DNA from: CALBPI01 sp038529355
GTDB taxonomy: Bacteria > Pseudomonadota > Gammaproteobacteria > Steroidobacterales > Woeseiaceae
Length of the DNA: 64,000 nucleotides
Direction: 5' to 3'
Assembly (NCBI GenBank): GCA_038529355.1
Contig: JBCBDU010000010.1
Span: 36,828 to 100,827 of the forward strand
Shown here: positions 43,539-51,272 of the stretch, piece by piece
Position numbering within the stretch: the stretch's first letter is position 1
Layout: each line of letters starts with the position of its first letter
Position numbers and translations under genes: made by a program
Notes under the pieces: model-generated
What the model saw: only the letters and a program-made list of their open reading frames with translations
What the model was told of the DNA's origin: nothing
Databases searched by the model: none

Positions 43539-43808
43539 TCAGCGTGAATCAGCGCCTTGCAAATCGCCTAACTCCAGCGCGGCACCCGGCAACAGATTCA
43601 CGAGTCCGTCATCAATGGAGTATGCACGGCGCCCATCGTGCGTCACCAGCGCGGCTCGCAACTGGCCGGACAGCTTGGTGCCATCAACCTGCGTTAACGT
43701 GCCATCAGCGATCGCCTGATTCAGCGACGCGAGTTGACCACTGTCCATTTTGCGCAAAGGCTCATGCGACAGCGGGCAACACACGATATCGAGTAATTTC
43801 TCGTCCAT
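43539..43808 (-). CDS. Trm112/UPF0434 family protein
   Basis: 89 residues. MDEKLLDIVCCPLSHEPLRK and RRAYSIDDGLVNLLPG are the two family blocks. Zinc-ribbon members have CxxC pairs; here only Cys10-Cys11 remain, so zinc is probably not bound, as in many proteobacterial relatives. Divergent from the MerC-like gene across 130 bases that contain a Zur-box-like palindrome. Confidence 0.85.
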   Translation of the reverse strand: MDEKLLDIVCCPLSHEPLRKMDSGQLASLNQAIADGTLTQVDGTKLSGQLRAALVTHDGRRAYSIDDGLVNLLPGAALELGDLQGADSR

Positions 43809-43898
43809 AGCGCAATTGTCGCCGGATTAGCGGCATATGACCAGTCGAAATGGCGCGTGTGGAGCGGTTAGCCACGCAAGGTATTTGTCGTTGGAAAT

Positions 43899-43916
43899 GT
43901 AATGTTATATCATTTT
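43899..43916. promoter_or_regulatory. Zur-box-like palindrome
   Basis: GTAATGTTATATCATTTT: the core AATGTTATATCATT is palindromic (AATG.TATA.CATT) and close to the gammaproteobacterial Zur consensus GTTATGTTATAACATAAC. It lies 23 bases before the MerC-like ATG and 91 bases before the divergent Trm112 start. Zur represses when zinc is sufficient. Confidence 0.65.
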
Positions 43917-43938
43917 CGCAATGTCATGAGGCCAGACC

Positions 43939-44346
43939 ATGCTCGAACCGGTTAAACATACGCGCGCAGACATCGTCGGCATGCTGTTGTCCTTCATCTG
44001 CATGCTGCATTGCCTGCTATTGCCGCTCATCGTTGTGCTCGGCATCGCCGGCGAGCGGTGGCTGCTGAATGATGAATGGGCACATATTGTCATGTTGGGG
44101 TTTGTCATCCCCATCAGCGGTGTCGCGCTGATCGGCGGCTGGCTGCGCCACAGGCGCATGACTGTTATCGCTTTGGGTTTGGTCGGTGTCGTTTTATTGG
44201 CCGTCGCGGCGCTGGTCTTGCATGACCATGCGGGTGTCTGGGCAGACGCCGCCGTAACAACGATCGGTGGCGGCTTGCTGGCTGTGGCGCACTGGCGCAA
44301 CCGCCGCTGTGGCTGCGCCGGCAAGACCGGATTGGCAGCTGCCTGA
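43939..44346 (+). CDS. MerC domain membrane protein
   Basis: 135 residues, four hydrophobic helices. CMLHCLLLPL in the first helix is the MerC metal-binding CxxxC-like motif, and CGC stands near the C-terminus. MerC proteins import Hg(II) in mercury resistance operons, but no merA, merR or merP is nearby, and the promoter carries a Zur-box-like site; a role in zinc-starvation physiology is therefore more likely (inference). GAGG precedes the ATG. Confidence 0.85.
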   Translation: MLEPVKHTRADIVGMLLSFICMLHCLLLPLIVVLGIAGERWLLNDEWAHIVMLGFVIPISGVALIGGWLRHRRMTVIALGLVGVVLLAVAALVLHDHAGVWADAAVTTIGGGLLAVAHWRNRRCGCAGKTGLAAA

Positions 44347-44359
44347 CAGCACATTTTTC

Positions 44360-44405
44360 GGGGTCGAGCCGGAACCCTCTCTCTTCGGTTCGGCCCCGGT
44401 TTTCC
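44360..44405 (+). terminator. Terminator after the MerC-like gene
   Basis: Long stem GGGGTCGAGCCGGAA / TTCGGTTCGGCCCC with a few G-U pairs and one bulge, followed by GGTTTTCCC, starting 14 bases after the stop. Confidence 0.8.
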
Positions 44406-44431
44406 CTTAGTTCGGCTAATCGCGGTTCGAC

Positions 44432-44461
44432 CCCGGTTATCGGTTGACCCGGTTATCGGTT
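44432..44461. repeat. Short direct repeat CCCGGTTATCGGTT
   Basis: Two exact 14-base copies (44432-44445 and 44448-44461) at a period of 16, inside a 110-base low-complexity stretch rich in CGGTT and GGTTTTC. No gene; no known element recognised. Confidence 0.7.
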
Positions 44462-44510
44462 TTCGTTGCGGACCGCGGTTTTCGTTGGTTTTCTCATCAC
44501 GAGCGCGTCT

Positions 44511-45584
44511 TCACCGCCAATGCTCAGCCAGCGGCGCAAAAGCGTGGCCGTCGAGCAGCCGGCGTGCGTAACCCCGGTCGTGCGGGTGCGGCGCAAAATC
44601 CTTGTCAATTGACATACAGGTCAACAGTAACTGCGCCGCGCCTGCGCGATCGTCGTTGGCCACTAGATGTGAAAAATAGTTGCGCGCCAACATTAAGTGC
44701 GGGTTGCGCTGCTCCCAACCGCGCATCTCGTCAAGAAACCACTGCCACGAGTCATCGTCGTCGTGTTCTCGCAAATAATCACGCAGACATTCGAGCCCGC
44801 TTGGCGCATTACCACGACTGAAAAACACGTACGCGCGCCCCAACACACTGCGTCGCTCACTGAGCACCGCAGCATCGCGCTGCCATTGCTGTCGGATGTG
44901 CTTCTCTTCGCGTTCCACCGGAATATCCAATGCAACGCGATGCTGGAACAGCAACACGCCCGCTGCGACAAACAGCAACATCATCTGCAGCAGGAACACG
45001 AAAGCATGCACCAGCAATGGCATGCTCACGGGGAGAAATGGCTGCACCAACTCGACCAGCGCGATCAATGCCCAGCAAGCCAGCAGCTTCAGATAATCAA
45101 CGCCCATGATCGCGATCACTTTCAACAATTCGGGCAACCGCAGCATGCTAAGCGGCTGACAGTTGACGCTAACCACCGCGATAATCGCCGGCACCAGCGG
45201 CAACACGAGCGCCGCATACACGATGAGCGCGGTGTCTCCGAGCTTCAAGCCGACAACGGCGCCCAATGCGGCCAGCATCGACAACGACAACCAGGGCGCG
45301 AATGCCCAGCTCATACGGAAGTAATCGAATACGGCGTTCTGCGCACTCGGCACGGTCTGGCCCAGCGCCAATGCGCGAGTGACCTGCGTGGCAAATTTCA
45401 TAATCGCCGACGTTGAATATACGATCAGGAAAACCGCGATAACGAGCCACTGCAAGCTGCCGCTCAGAGACAATCCGAACGTCAGCGGAAACGCAATCAA
45501 CGCGCAGAAGAACACCACTGCAGGATCAAAAGCGATGCTCAGCGTCTTGCGAACAAACGCACCGGTCGACATCGCATTCGTCAT
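44511..45584 (-). CDS. Integral membrane protein of unknown function
   Basis: 357 residues: about six transmembrane helices in residues 20-225 (for example LQWLVIAVFLIVYSTSAIMK and ALIVYAALVLPLVPAIIAVV), followed by a soluble, Asp/Arg-rich helical C-terminus (about 235-357) that resembles a tetratricopeptide-like domain: GLECLRDYLREHDDDDSWQW. No family assigned with confidence. The start overlaps yidD's last bases, so it belongs to the cysS-sufE-yidD operon. Confidence 0.8.
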   Translation of the reverse strand: MTNAMSTGAFVRKTLSIAFDPAVVFFCALIAFPLTFGLSLSGSLQWLVIAVFLIVYSTSAIMKFATQVTRALALGQTVPSAQNAVFDYFRMSWAFAPWLSLSMLAALGAVVGLKLGDTALIVYAALVLPLVPAIIAVVSVNCQPLSMLRLPELLKVIAIMGVDYLKLLACWALIALVELVQPFLPVSMPLLVHAFVFLLQMMLLFVAAGVLLFQHRVALDIPVEREEKHIRQQWQRDAAVLSERRSVLGRAYVFFSRGNAPSGLECLRDYLREHDDDDSWQWFLDEMRGWEQRNPHLMLARNYFSHLVANDDRAGAAQLLLTCMSIDKDFAPHPHDRGYARRLLDGHAFAPLAEHWR

Positions 45585-45826
45585 TGGCGAGGTTGCCTGC
45601 GCTCGGGCACCGGATCGTGGCCGTGGCCGCCCCAGGGATGACAGCGGCCAATGCGTTTAATTGCCAGCCAACCACCCGCTAACGCACCGTGCGTCAGGAT
45701 CGCGTCGCGCGCGTACGCCGAGCAGGTTGGCTGGTAGCGGCAATTCGCACCCAGCAACGGCGAAATCAGAATCTGATAGGCGCGAAAAACGCCCAGCAGG
45801 AAACGTTGCGCTAGGTTGATGCGCAC
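45581..45826 (-). CDS. yidD: Membrane protein insertion efficiency factor YidD
   Basis: 81 residues. GVFRAYQILISPLLGANCRY, then QPTCSAYARDAI and WLAIKRIGRCHPWGGHGHDP are diagnostic. YidD assists YidC-mediated insertion. Unusually, it is not in the rpmH-rnpA-yidD-yidC cluster but behind sufE, overlapping it by 16 bases. Confidence 0.95.
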   Translation of the reverse strand: MRINLAQRFLLGVFRAYQILISPLLGANCRYQPTCSAYARDAILTHGALAGGWLAIKRIGRCHPWGGHGHDPVPERRQPRQ

Positions 45827-46239
45827 TCGTCAGCCCCGGCGGCGGCGCGTATCCGTTGCAGCATGGCCAGCAGCCCGTTGGAGCGACTTTGGCTCAGGTG
45901 CTGATCCAGACCCAGCGACTGGATGAACGACGCGTCGTAGGCGCGAATCGCTGCCGCCGGCTGGTCGTCATACAGCCTCAGCAACACGGCGATCAGCCCG
46001 GACACAATCGCTGCATCGCTGATGGCCCGAAATTTCAGACGCTCATCCTCACGCTCGCACTGAAACCAGACCTGCGACTGACAGCCTGCGACCTTGTCCT
46101 CAGCGCGCCGCTCGCTCTGTGGATAGTCGGGTAACGAGCGACCCAGATCGATCAGATAGGCATAGCGATCCATCCAGTTATCGAAGATCTGGAATTCTTC
46201 AACCAATGCCTGCTCGCGTTGCTCAATGGTGTCGCTCAT
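45811..46239 (-). CDS. sufE: SufE family sulfur acceptor
   Basis: 142 residues. DNWMDRYAYLIDLGRSLPDY, EDKVAGCQSQVWFQCERED with the sulfur-accepting Cys, and SDAAIVSGLIAVLLRLYDDQ match SufE/CsdE. It takes persulfide from a SufS/CsdA cysteine desulfurase; none is adjacent. Overlaps the cysS stop by four bases. Confidence 0.95.
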   Translation of the reverse strand: MSDTIEQREQALVEEFQIFDNWMDRYAYLIDLGRSLPDYPQSERRAEDKVAGCQSQVWFQCEREDERLKFRAISDAAIVSGLIAVLLRLYDDQPAAAIRAYDASFIQSLGLDQHLSQSRSNGLLAMLQRIRAAAGADECAST

Positions 46240-47627
46240 GACGCACCTGCCTCAATGCGTTTCCACGTGGAGCCGTCAGCAGCGTCCCGCACTTCGATAC
46301 CACGCGCAGTAAGTTCGTCGCGAATGCGATCGGCAGTAGCGAAATCCTTCGCCTTTTTCGCTGCTACGCGCCGCGCGACCATCGCATCGATCTCATCGGC
46401 ATCACCACCCTGTGCGCGCTGTGCTGCAAACCAGTCTTGTGGGTCGCGTTCGAGAAAGCCAATCAACGCGCCACATTCGCGCATCGTGTTGACCAGCCGC
46501 GCACGATCTGCCGCGTCCGCGGACGCGTTCAGGCGCCGTGCAATTTGAAACAGCTCAGCCAACGCCTGTGGCGTATTCAGATCATTGTGCAACGTTGCAA
46601 TAAACGCATCGCGCGCATCGCTATCGATGCCCGCTTGTGGATCGACGGGTACATCCTGCATGGCGCCGTACAAACGATCGAGCTTGCGCGTAGCTTCGGG
46701 CAACGTCTCGCCGGTCCAATCCAGTGGCTGCCGGTAGTGCGCCGACAAAAGCGCCAGACGAATGGCCTCGCCGTCCGCCTCCTGCAGTAACTCGCGGACC
46801 AGACGCACATTGCCGAGCGATTTCGACATCTTGGTGTTACCCATGTTCAGAAAGCCGTTATGCAACCAATAGTTGGCAAACGTCTGACCGCCGTGCGCGC
46901 AGGTGCTCTGCGCACGCTCATTTTCATGGTGCGGAAACACAAGGTCCTGGCCACCGCCATGGATATCGACGGTCGTGCCCAGATGCTTTTTGATCATCGC
47001 CGAGCACTCAAGATGCCAACCCGGTCGTCCGCGACCCCACGGGGAATCCCAGCCCGGCAATTCGTCGTTCGACGGCTTCCACAACACAAAGTCAGCCGGA
47101 TGTTGCTTGTAGGGAGCCACTTCCACGCGCGCGCCGGCGATCATTTCGCGAACGTCGCGCTTTGACAGTGCGCCGTAATCATCAAACCGCTCAACGCTGA
47201 ACAGCACGTGCCCCTCAGCAGCGTAGGCATGCCCGCTGGCCAGCAGCTGCTCGATCATCTCGATCATTTCGGCAATGTGCTGCGTGGCGCGCGGCGCGAT
47301 GTCCGGCGGTCGCACGCCGAGCGCTCCCATGTCCGCCAGATACGCCTCGGTGTATTCGTTAGTGATGTCACCAATGCTGCGACCCGTATCGATCGATGCC
47401 TGATTGATTTTATCGTCAACGTCAGTGATGTTGCGCGCATACACCAGCGTGTAGTCGCGGCGCAGCAGGCGCGCCAGTACATCAAAAACCACCGGCGGCC
47501 GCGCATTGCCGATATGCGCATAGTTATAAACTGTCGGTCCACAGACATACATCGTCACGCGCTCGGGGTTCAGCGGTACGAAGGGGCGTTTTTGCCCACT
47601 GCCGGTGTCGTGCAGGGTCAGAGTCAT
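46236..47627 (-). CDS. cysS: Cysteinyl-tRNA synthetase
   Basis: 463 residues. VCGPTVYNYAHIGNARPPVV carries the zinc Cys and the HIGH-type motif; TKMSKSLGN is KMSKS; HHENERAQSTCAHGG supplies further zinc ligands. First gene of the cysS-sufE-yidD-membrane protein operon. Confidence 0.98.
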   Translation of the reverse strand: MTLTLHDTGSGQKRPFVPLNPERVTMYVCGPTVYNYAHIGNARPPVVFDVLARLLRRDYTLVYARNITDVDDKINQASIDTGRSIGDITNEYTEAYLADMGALGVRPPDIAPRATQHIAEMIEMIEQLLASGHAYAAEGHVLFSVERFDDYGALSKRDVREMIAGARVEVAPYKQHPADFVLWKPSNDELPGWDSPWGRGRPGWHLECSAMIKKHLGTTVDIHGGGQDLVFPHHENERAQSTCAHGGQTFANYWLHNGFLNMGNTKMSKSLGNVRLVRELLQEADGEAIRLALLSAHYRQPLDWTGETLPEATRKLDRLYGAMQDVPVDPQAGIDSDARDAFIATLHNDLNTPQALAELFQIARRLNASADAADRARLVNTMRECGALIGFLERDPQDWFAAQRAQGGDADEIDAMVARRVAAKKAKDFATADRIRDELTARGIEVRDAADGSTWKRIEAGAS

Positions 47628-47749
47628 GGTGTGTGGCCGTTGGTCTAGTCAGCCCCAGATTCTAACAAACAGCGCAGACCTCAGGGTGAAATGACAACAA
47701 ACCAGTCACAGCATCGACAAGCCGACTAGCTGCTGCGGCAGACGCAACA

Positions 47750-48514
47750 CTATTGCCGTAACGCGTTGCTGGCCGCGTTTTCGAAAGCCGCCATGGCATC
47801 CCGGTACGGTTGTGGCCCGTAGCTGATGCGCGCAACGCCTAACGCAGCGAGTCGCTCACGCGACGGCAAGGCATCGCTGTGCATGACATTTACCGGCAGA
47901 CCAACGCCAGCAACGATACGCTTGATTAACGCTGCATCACCCAGGCCTGGCACGAACAGACCGTGCGCCCCGGCGGCATGATACGCCGCAGCACGCGCAA
48001 TCGCTTCATCCACCACCGATGCATGCGCGTCGGCGTCTGTTTGCAAAAACAGATCTGTGCGCGCGTTGATGAACAACTGATGTCGTGCCTGGTTCGCTGT
48101 ATCGGCAATGGCTTTGATGCGGGCAGCCTGCTCGTCCATCGCTAATAAGCCGGTGCCACCAATGACCTGATCTTCAAAATTGATGCCTACGATGCCGGTC
48201 TCCAATAGCGCCCCGGTGTTGCGCACCAGACCTTCGGTATCAGATGCATAGCCACCCTCGAAATCGACTGAAACCGGCAAGTCGGTTGACTGTGTGATGC
48301 GCGCCACAATGTGCAGCAACTGCGTCAGCGGTATTTGCTGACCGTCACCATAACCTTGCGCCGCCGCCACCGACCAACTGCCTGTCGCGACGGCGACCGC
48401 GCCAGCAGCCTGTGCGGCCTGCGCGGTGCCCGCATCCCACACATTGAATAACACCAGCGGCTGACCCGCCCTGTGTAGATCGCGAAACCGCGTAGCGTTG
48501 TTGTCAGTTTGCAT
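47750..48514 (-). CDS. Isocitrate lyase/phosphoenolpyruvate mutase family protein
   Basis: 254 residues. LVLFNVWDAGTAQAAQAAGA, VATGSWSVAAAQGYGDGQQI, VDFEGGYASDTEGL with metal-binding acids, and GINFEDQVIGGTGLLAMDEQ are typical of the stand-alone PEP mutase-like group. The substrate cannot be told; the KKCGH-type lyase motif is absent, so isocitrate lyase activity is unlikely. Starts 12 bases after the ada-like gene. Confidence 0.9.
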   Translation of the reverse strand: MQTDNNATRFRDLHRAGQPLVLFNVWDAGTAQAAQAAGAVAVATGSWSVAAAQGYGDGQQIPLTQLLHIVARITQSTDLPVSVDFEGGYASDTEGLVRNTGALLETGIVGINFEDQVIGGTGLLAMDEQAARIKAIADTANQARHQLFINARTDLFLQTDADAHASVVDEAIARAAAYHAAGAHGLFVPGLGDAALIKRIVAGVGLPVNVMHSDALPSRERLAALGVARISYGPQPYRDAMAAFENAASNALRQ

Positions 48515-48526
48515 AGTCGTTCACCC

Positions 48527-49585
48527 TCAGTGTTGCGCTGCGATGCGTTGCTCGAGTTCGATAAGTTTCTGCTTTCGCCAAAGGCCGCCGCCGTAGCCGG
48601 TCAGAGAACCATCCGCGCCAATGACTCGATGACACGGCACGATCACAGCGAGCTGATTCGCACCATTCGCGCGCGCCACGGCACGCACCGCATCTGGCTT
48701 GCCGATCTGTCGTGCGATGTCGGCGTAGCTGCGCGTTTGTCCGGGCGGGATGGTGCGCAGCGCCGACCACACGTCACGCGTGAACGACGTGCCGTGCAAT
48801 GTGACCGGCGTTTGAAAAGATGTCAGCGCACCTGCGAAGAACCGTTCCAGTTCACTCGCTATTTGATCGATTGGTGAGAATCTGCCAATACTGACGCGTG
48901 CGCCGGTTTTGGCCTGCAGTCGACTCAGTTCGCCGGCGAGTGCGCGACGGTCGAGAAACTCAAGAAGGTGCAGCGCGTCGCAATCCGCCACCGCGATCAT
49001 GTGCCCCAATGGCGTGGCGATCCAGTCAGCCCTTAGCGCGCCATCGCTGAGCAATTCGCGCGGTGCAATGCCCAACAAGCGAGCAAACGCCTGACGGAAA
49101 CCACTGCCGGAGTCAAAACCGGCATCCAGCTGCGCATCGATAACCCGACTTGTCGATTCGAGCGCGACAAACCCGCGTTGCAGTCGCGCCAGGCGGACAT
49201 ACGCCAAAAACGTCATGCCAAAATGGCGTTTGAACGTGCGCCGAACTGACGCTGCGTTCAATCCAAATGCCCGCACGTCTGCCTCTGACCAACTGCGCTG
49301 CGGATCATCGTTAACCGCGCGCAACAGCCGGGTCACAGTAGGGTCTGCCTCGGCGGCGGTTTGCATCGGGATGCAACGCTTGCACGGCCTGAATCCTGCC
49401 TGCAAACAGGCAGCTACAGAGTCATAAAACGCGCAGTTTTCGCGCTTGGGCTTGCGCGCCGGGCATGTCAGACGGCAAAAGATGCCTGTGCTGGTCACAC
49501 CCACATAGGCGCGCCCTTCAAAAGCAGCATCACGCTCTATCAGTGCCTGGTACAACGCATCGGTGGTGAGATCTTGTGTCAGCAT
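48527..49585 (-). CDS. ada: Ada-type bifunctional regulator/O6-methylguanine-DNA methyltransferase
   Basis: 352 residues in the Ada order: N-terminal phosphotriester repair domain with zinc cysteines (FCRLTCPARKPKRENCAFYD, AGFRPCKRC), an AraC-type helix-turn-helix (about 85-165) and a C-terminal methyltransferase with the acceptor Cys in VIVPCHRVIGADGSLTGYGG. Irreversibly removes alkyl groups and activates its own regulon. ATG giving MLTQDLTTDALY preferred over a start 11 codons earlier. Confidence 0.95.
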   Translation of the reverse strand: MLTQDLTTDALYQALIERDAAFEGRAYVGVTSTGIFCRLTCPARKPKRENCAFYDSVAACLQAGFRPCKRCIPMQTAAEADPTVTRLLRAVNDDPQRSWSEADVRAFGLNAASVRRTFKRHFGMTFLAYVRLARLQRGFVALESTSRVIDAQLDAGFDSGSGFRQAFARLLGIAPRELLSDGALRADWIATPLGHMIAVADCDALHLLEFLDRRALAGELSRLQAKTGARVSIGRFSPIDQIASELERFFAGALTSFQTPVTLHGTSFTRDVWSALRTIPPGQTRSYADIARQIGKPDAVRAVARANGANQLAVIVPCHRVIGADGSLTGYGGGLWRKQKLIELEQRIAAQH

Positions 49586-49705
49586 GACCGGCAATATACA
49601 ACGTGACGCGCTGGCCACCGACGCTAAACGCGCAGCTATTCAGCATTGCTGCCCGCGCTTGATATACTCGCCGACCGTTACATCGTTGCCGGAGCAACTG
49701 CCGTC

Positions 49706-50200
49706 ATGGACACCCCGAAATTCGCCGCCCGCCGAAGCATTGAGCAGGTCGAGGAAGGCTTTGATCTTGCACCAAAATTTGACGCCGACGGCTTGATCCC
49801 CGTCGTCACAACCGACTTTGTCAGTGGCGAGCTGCTGATGCAGGGTTACATGAATGACGCCGCGCTGAAAAAGACGATACAGAGCGGCGAAGCGCACTAT
49901 TACAGCCGCAGTCGCAAAGTCCTGTGGCACAAAGGCGCCTCCAGCGGCCTGACGCAACGCGTCGATGATCTGCTGATTGACGATGATCAGGATTGCGTCT
50001 GGCTGCGTGTCACCGTTGCCGGCAATGGCGCCAGCTGCCACGTTGGCTACCGCTCGTGTTTTTATCGCAGCGTGCCTGTCGGCGAAGCATTCGCAACGCA
50101 GGCCAAAGACGGTGAAGTCACGCTGACCTACACCGAATCGGAAAAAGTGTTTGACCCGAAGCAAGTCTACGGAGACGCACCGAATCCGACGCAGCTCTAG
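49706..50200 (+). CDS. hisI: Phosphoribosyl-AMP cyclohydrolase (stand-alone)
   Basis: 164 residues. GLIPVVTTDFVSGELLMQGY, YYSRSRKVLWHKGASSG and the metal-binding LLIDDDQDCVWLRV with CHVGYRSCFYR are the HisI core. Third-to-fourth step of histidine synthesis. No HisE domain is fused and no other his gene is present, so it is separate from any his operon. A C-terminal tail of about 40 residues extends beyond the usual 130. GGAG lies 11 bases before the ATG. Confidence 0.93.
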   Translation: MDTPKFAARRSIEQVEEGFDLAPKFDADGLIPVVTTDFVSGELLMQGYMNDAALKKTIQSGEAHYYSRSRKVLWHKGASSGLTQRVDDLLIDDDQDCVWLRVTVAGNGASCHVGYRSCFYRSVPVGEAFATQAKDGEVTLTYTESEKVFDPKQVYGDAPNPTQL

Positions 50201-50224
50201 CCGGAGCCCTAAGTACGCGTGATG

Positions 50225-50980
50225 TCACGCCATCGGCGCAGAATGCGCGTCGACAGCACTGCCGTGGACAAACGCAACCTCGCGGCCATTGATCGATACC
50301 TGAAGAATCCGATAGCCGACCGCCCGTAGCCGCTCGATCAGATTCGCGGTACGCTGCAATCCATCCGGAAAGAACCGGTGATGAAATTCGACCAGCAACT
50401 GGGTTGGCCGCACATCACTATCGATAAGGTTGTCCAGCACCTCGTACTCTGCGCCCTCGATATCCATCTTCAACATGGCAATCTGCCCATGGCCCAGCTT
50501 TTGTCGAATGCTTGCCAGACAAAACGTATCGACCGTTACACCCCCCGCACTGTCGCCAGCATCCTTGACTACGGTCATCATGTCGCGCGAGTTGCGCCCC
50601 TGTTTCGAGCTACGCGGATACAGCGTCAGCGTCCCGTCCACAGCTGTCACGGCCCACGGATGGAAGTGAAATGCATCCGGCATGCTTTGCGACTTCAACC
50701 ATTCGATCGTGTTCGGCGTCGGATCAAACGCGTGCACGATAGCCCCGTACTCAGCAATCAAGGCTTCGTCAAACGCTGTGTCCTCGCCAACACCCAACGA
50801 GTAGACGACCGAGTCCGGCGCGACCAGTGAAGGCGCGAACCACCAATGCGAATGCTCAACCGTTGGCAGCGCAACTTCCGATCGCAATCTGAGTTCTTTG
50901 CCGACCAGTCGCTTTAGTCCTACCTTCGCTGTCACGAAGAACGGCGTCTTTTCGAACGCCTTCCAGGTCTTGTTGGCCAT
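50225..50980 (-). CDS. FkbM family methyltransferase
   Basis: 251 residues. VYSLGVGEDTAFDEALIAEY (SAM-binding), VHAFDPTPNTIEW and MLKMDIEGAEYEVLDNLIDS are the FkbM signature blocks. Such enzymes O-methylate sugars or secondary metabolites. No glycosyltransferase or polysaccharide cluster is next to it, so its substrate is unknown. The ATG MANKTWKAFEK is preferred over a start 37 codons earlier. Confidence 0.9.
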   Translation of the reverse strand: MANKTWKAFEKTPFFVTAKVGLKRLVGKELRLRSEVALPTVEHSHWWFAPSLVAPDSVVYSLGVGEDTAFDEALIAEYGAIVHAFDPTPNTIEWLKSQSMPDAFHFHPWAVTAVDGTLTLYPRSSKQGRNSRDMMTVVKDAGDSAGGVTVDTFCLASIRQKLGHGQIAMLKMDIEGAEYEVLDNLIDSDVRPTQLLVEFHHRFFPDGLQRTANLIERLRAVGYRILQVSINGREVAFVHGSAVDAHSAPMA

Positions 50981-51272
50981 GTCGCAAGTATTCCGTTGTG
51001 CTGCAAACTGTCTGTCGCAGACAGCGCGCCGTTGCCTGATGGTACTAAAAAACACGCAACCGAGAACTGATACGCCGCGCGCTCGACTCAATCACTCCCC
51101 GAAACAACGACCAATCAACACTACCTAACACGGATACGGTCGCCGATCACAGACAGGCAGTACCCATTTTTGTCAGGCCTGAACGCTATGTGACGTGCGT
51201 CACACTTTGCTGGCGCCGCGTCTCCTAATCTCATCACTGAATATGTGCTTGTTCAGCATTGCGGGGACACCG
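50981..51272. other. Intergenic region between FkbM gene and lipoprotein gene
   Basis: Divergent promoters of both neighbours should be here. GTGACGTGCGTCAC at 51191-51204 is a palindrome; its regulator is unknown. No gene supported. Confidence 0.35.

Noticed and set aside
43939..44346. Mercury resistance operon
   Set aside because: Only a MerC-like gene is present. merR, merT, merP and merA are absent and the upstream site resembles a Zur box, not a MerR operator.
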